Below are positions 6,254 through 7,168 of a stretch of 7,168 nucleotides of DNA, piece by piece. Position numbers and translations under genes: made by a program. The stretch covers positions 1 to 7,168 of the forward strand of contig DAOVUK010000156.1 of assembly GCA_030632625.1 (NCBI GenBank). Direction: 5' to 3'. The first letter of the stretch is position 1. Each line of letters starts with the position of its first letter. Below the pieces are notes generated by a model, which did no database searches, was not told where the DNA came from, and saw only the letters and a list, made by a program, of their open reading frames with translations. Origin of the DNA: Gammaproteobacteria bacterium (GTDB lineage Bacteria; Pseudomonadota; Gammaproteobacteria; GRL18).

Positions 6254-6281
6254 GTAGAGACGTTGCATGCAACGTCTCTAC
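6254..6281. repeat. Perfect 28-bp palindrome between rpsT and murJ
   Basis: The 14-base half GTAGAGACGTTGCA (6254-6267) is followed immediately by its exact reverse complement (6268-6281), with no spacer. No U-tract follows on either strand, so it is not an intrinsic terminator. It lies 25 bp after the rpsT terminator and 58 bp before the murJ start. The GTAGAGAC ends recall the interspersed palindromic repeats with GTAG...CTAC ends known from cyanobacteria and some other bacteria, but membership in such a family is inference. A dimeric regulator site is the alternative. Confidence 0.8.
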
Positions 6282-6339
6282 CTCGGGTGATTGTTCATGT
6301 TTTTTATCTTCTAACAGTAAAAATAGGATCAACCTTAAA

Positions 6340-7168
6340 TTGTTTAAATCCACCCTGATTGTCAGTGCCATGACACTGCTTTCCCGGATACTGGGCTTTA
6401 TCCGGGATGTGGTCTTTGCCCGTGAATTTGCTGCGTCTGCCGGAATGGATGCCTTTCTTATTGCCTTTAAAATCCCCAATTTTATGCGTCGCCTATTTGC
6501 TGAGGGGGCATTTAATCAGGCTTTTGTACCCACTCTGGGTGAATACAAAGAAACCAGGGATAAAGAGGCGGTTAAAGATCTGATTCAGCATGTCTTCGGC
6601 ACTCTGGGAGGCTGGCTTTTTGTTATTACTCTGATCGGAGTGATAGCTGCGCCCATTATTATTATGATTTTTGCGCCGGGTTATCTGGATCAGCAAAATC
6701 AGTCTCAATATGATTTAACCGTGGATCTGCTGCGGATCACCTTCCCTTATATCTTATTTATTTCTCTGGTGGCTTTTGCTGGTGGTATTTTAAATACATA
6801 TCAGCAATTTGCAGTGCCTGCATTTACCCCGGTATTACTTAATCTGGTTTTAATTTCGGCGACTTACTGGATAGTTCCAATGATGGATGAACCGGTAATG
6901 GGGCTGGCGATTGGGGTCTTTCTGGCGGGTTTACTGCAGTTACTGTTTCAATTACCCTTTATCGCCCGCATGGGCTTTTTGAGCTGGCCGCGCTGGAATC
7001 CGCAGCATCCCGGCGTGAAAAAAATTCTAAAACTGATGCTGCCGGCACTCTTTGGTGCGTCTGTGGCGCAAATTAATTTATTGTTAGACACTATTATTGC
7101 TTCTCTGCTGGCAACGGGAAGTATTTCCTGGCTGTATTATTCGGATCGATTAATGGAGTTTCCTCTGG
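6340..7168 (+). CDS. murJ: Lipid II flippase MurJ (MviN), N-terminal part
   Basis: Inner-membrane MOP-superfamily flippase that moves lipid II to the periplasmic face for peptidoglycan synthesis. About 276 codons, roughly the first half, are present and the frame is open to the window edge. Conserved blocks match E. coli MurJ: SAMTLLSRILGFIRD (9-23), MDAFLIAFKIPNFMRRLFAEGAFNQAFVP, LRITFPYILFISL, and YYSDRLMEFP at the end. Residues known to matter in E. coli MurJ have counterparts here: Arg16, Arg22, Asp37, Arg50 and Arg270. Several hydrophobic segments alternate with short loops. No in-frame ATG or GTG exists upstream. TTG at 6340 is chosen because it gives a LFKSTLIVSAM start like known homologues and has TAGGA (6324-6328) 11 bases before it. 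The next ATG, at 6370, would cut into the first helix. No clear promoter is seen. Confidence 0.93.
   Translation, partial: MFKSTLIVSAMTLLSRILGFIRDVVFAREFAASAGMDAFLIAFKIPNFMRRLFAEGAFNQAFVPTLGEYKETRDKEAVKDLIQHVFGTLGGWLFVITLIGVIAAPIIIMIFAPGYLDQQNQSQYDLTVDLLRITFPYILFISLVAFAGGILNTYQQFAVPAFTPVLLNLVLISATYWIVPMMDEPVMGLAIGVFLAGLLQLLFQLPFIARMGFLSWPRWNPQHPGVKKILKLMLPALFGASVAQINLLLDTIIASLLATGSISWLYYSDRLMEFPL

Overview
The window reads as a conserved housekeeping stretch of a gammaproteobacterial chromosome. The order ispB (divergent) / rplU-rpmA-obg-proB / rpsT / murJ is a familiar gammaproteobacterial arrangement, seen for example around these genes in pseudomonads. The proteins resemble enterobacterial and pseudomonad versions most closely. 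Base composition looks moderate, roughly mid-40s % GC by eye. I cannot name the genus.

Layout. Positions 15-948 hold folE and folX, a two-gene pterin unit on the + strand. It converges on ispB, on the - strand, and the junction is a long hairpin built from tandem 8-mers that covers both stop codons. Between ispB and rplU lie about 500 bp without genes. They contain a probable 154-bp miniature inverted-repeat element (MITE) with target duplication, then a strong sigma70-type promoter for the ribosomal protein genes. rplU and rpmA (L21, L27) follow and end in a strong intrinsic terminator. obg and proB form the next unit, behind a promoter-like -10 box. rpsT (S20) has its own promoter, a TTG start and a strong terminator. 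A perfect 28-bp palindrome sits in the gap before murJ, which runs off the right end.

How the genes fit together. FolE makes 7,8-dihydroneopterin triphosphate and FolX epimerises it, which points to the monapterin branch as well as folate. IspB makes the polyprenyl side chain of ubiquinone. L21, L27 and S20 are ribosomal proteins and Obg is a ribosome-associated GTPase. ProB starts proline synthesis. MurJ flips lipid II for peptidoglycan.

No defence system, phage or novel gene cluster is visible. The unusual content is non-coding or intragenic: the MITE, the octamer hairpin, the palindrome, and a 15-bp minisatellite that inserts repeated pentapeptides into ProB.
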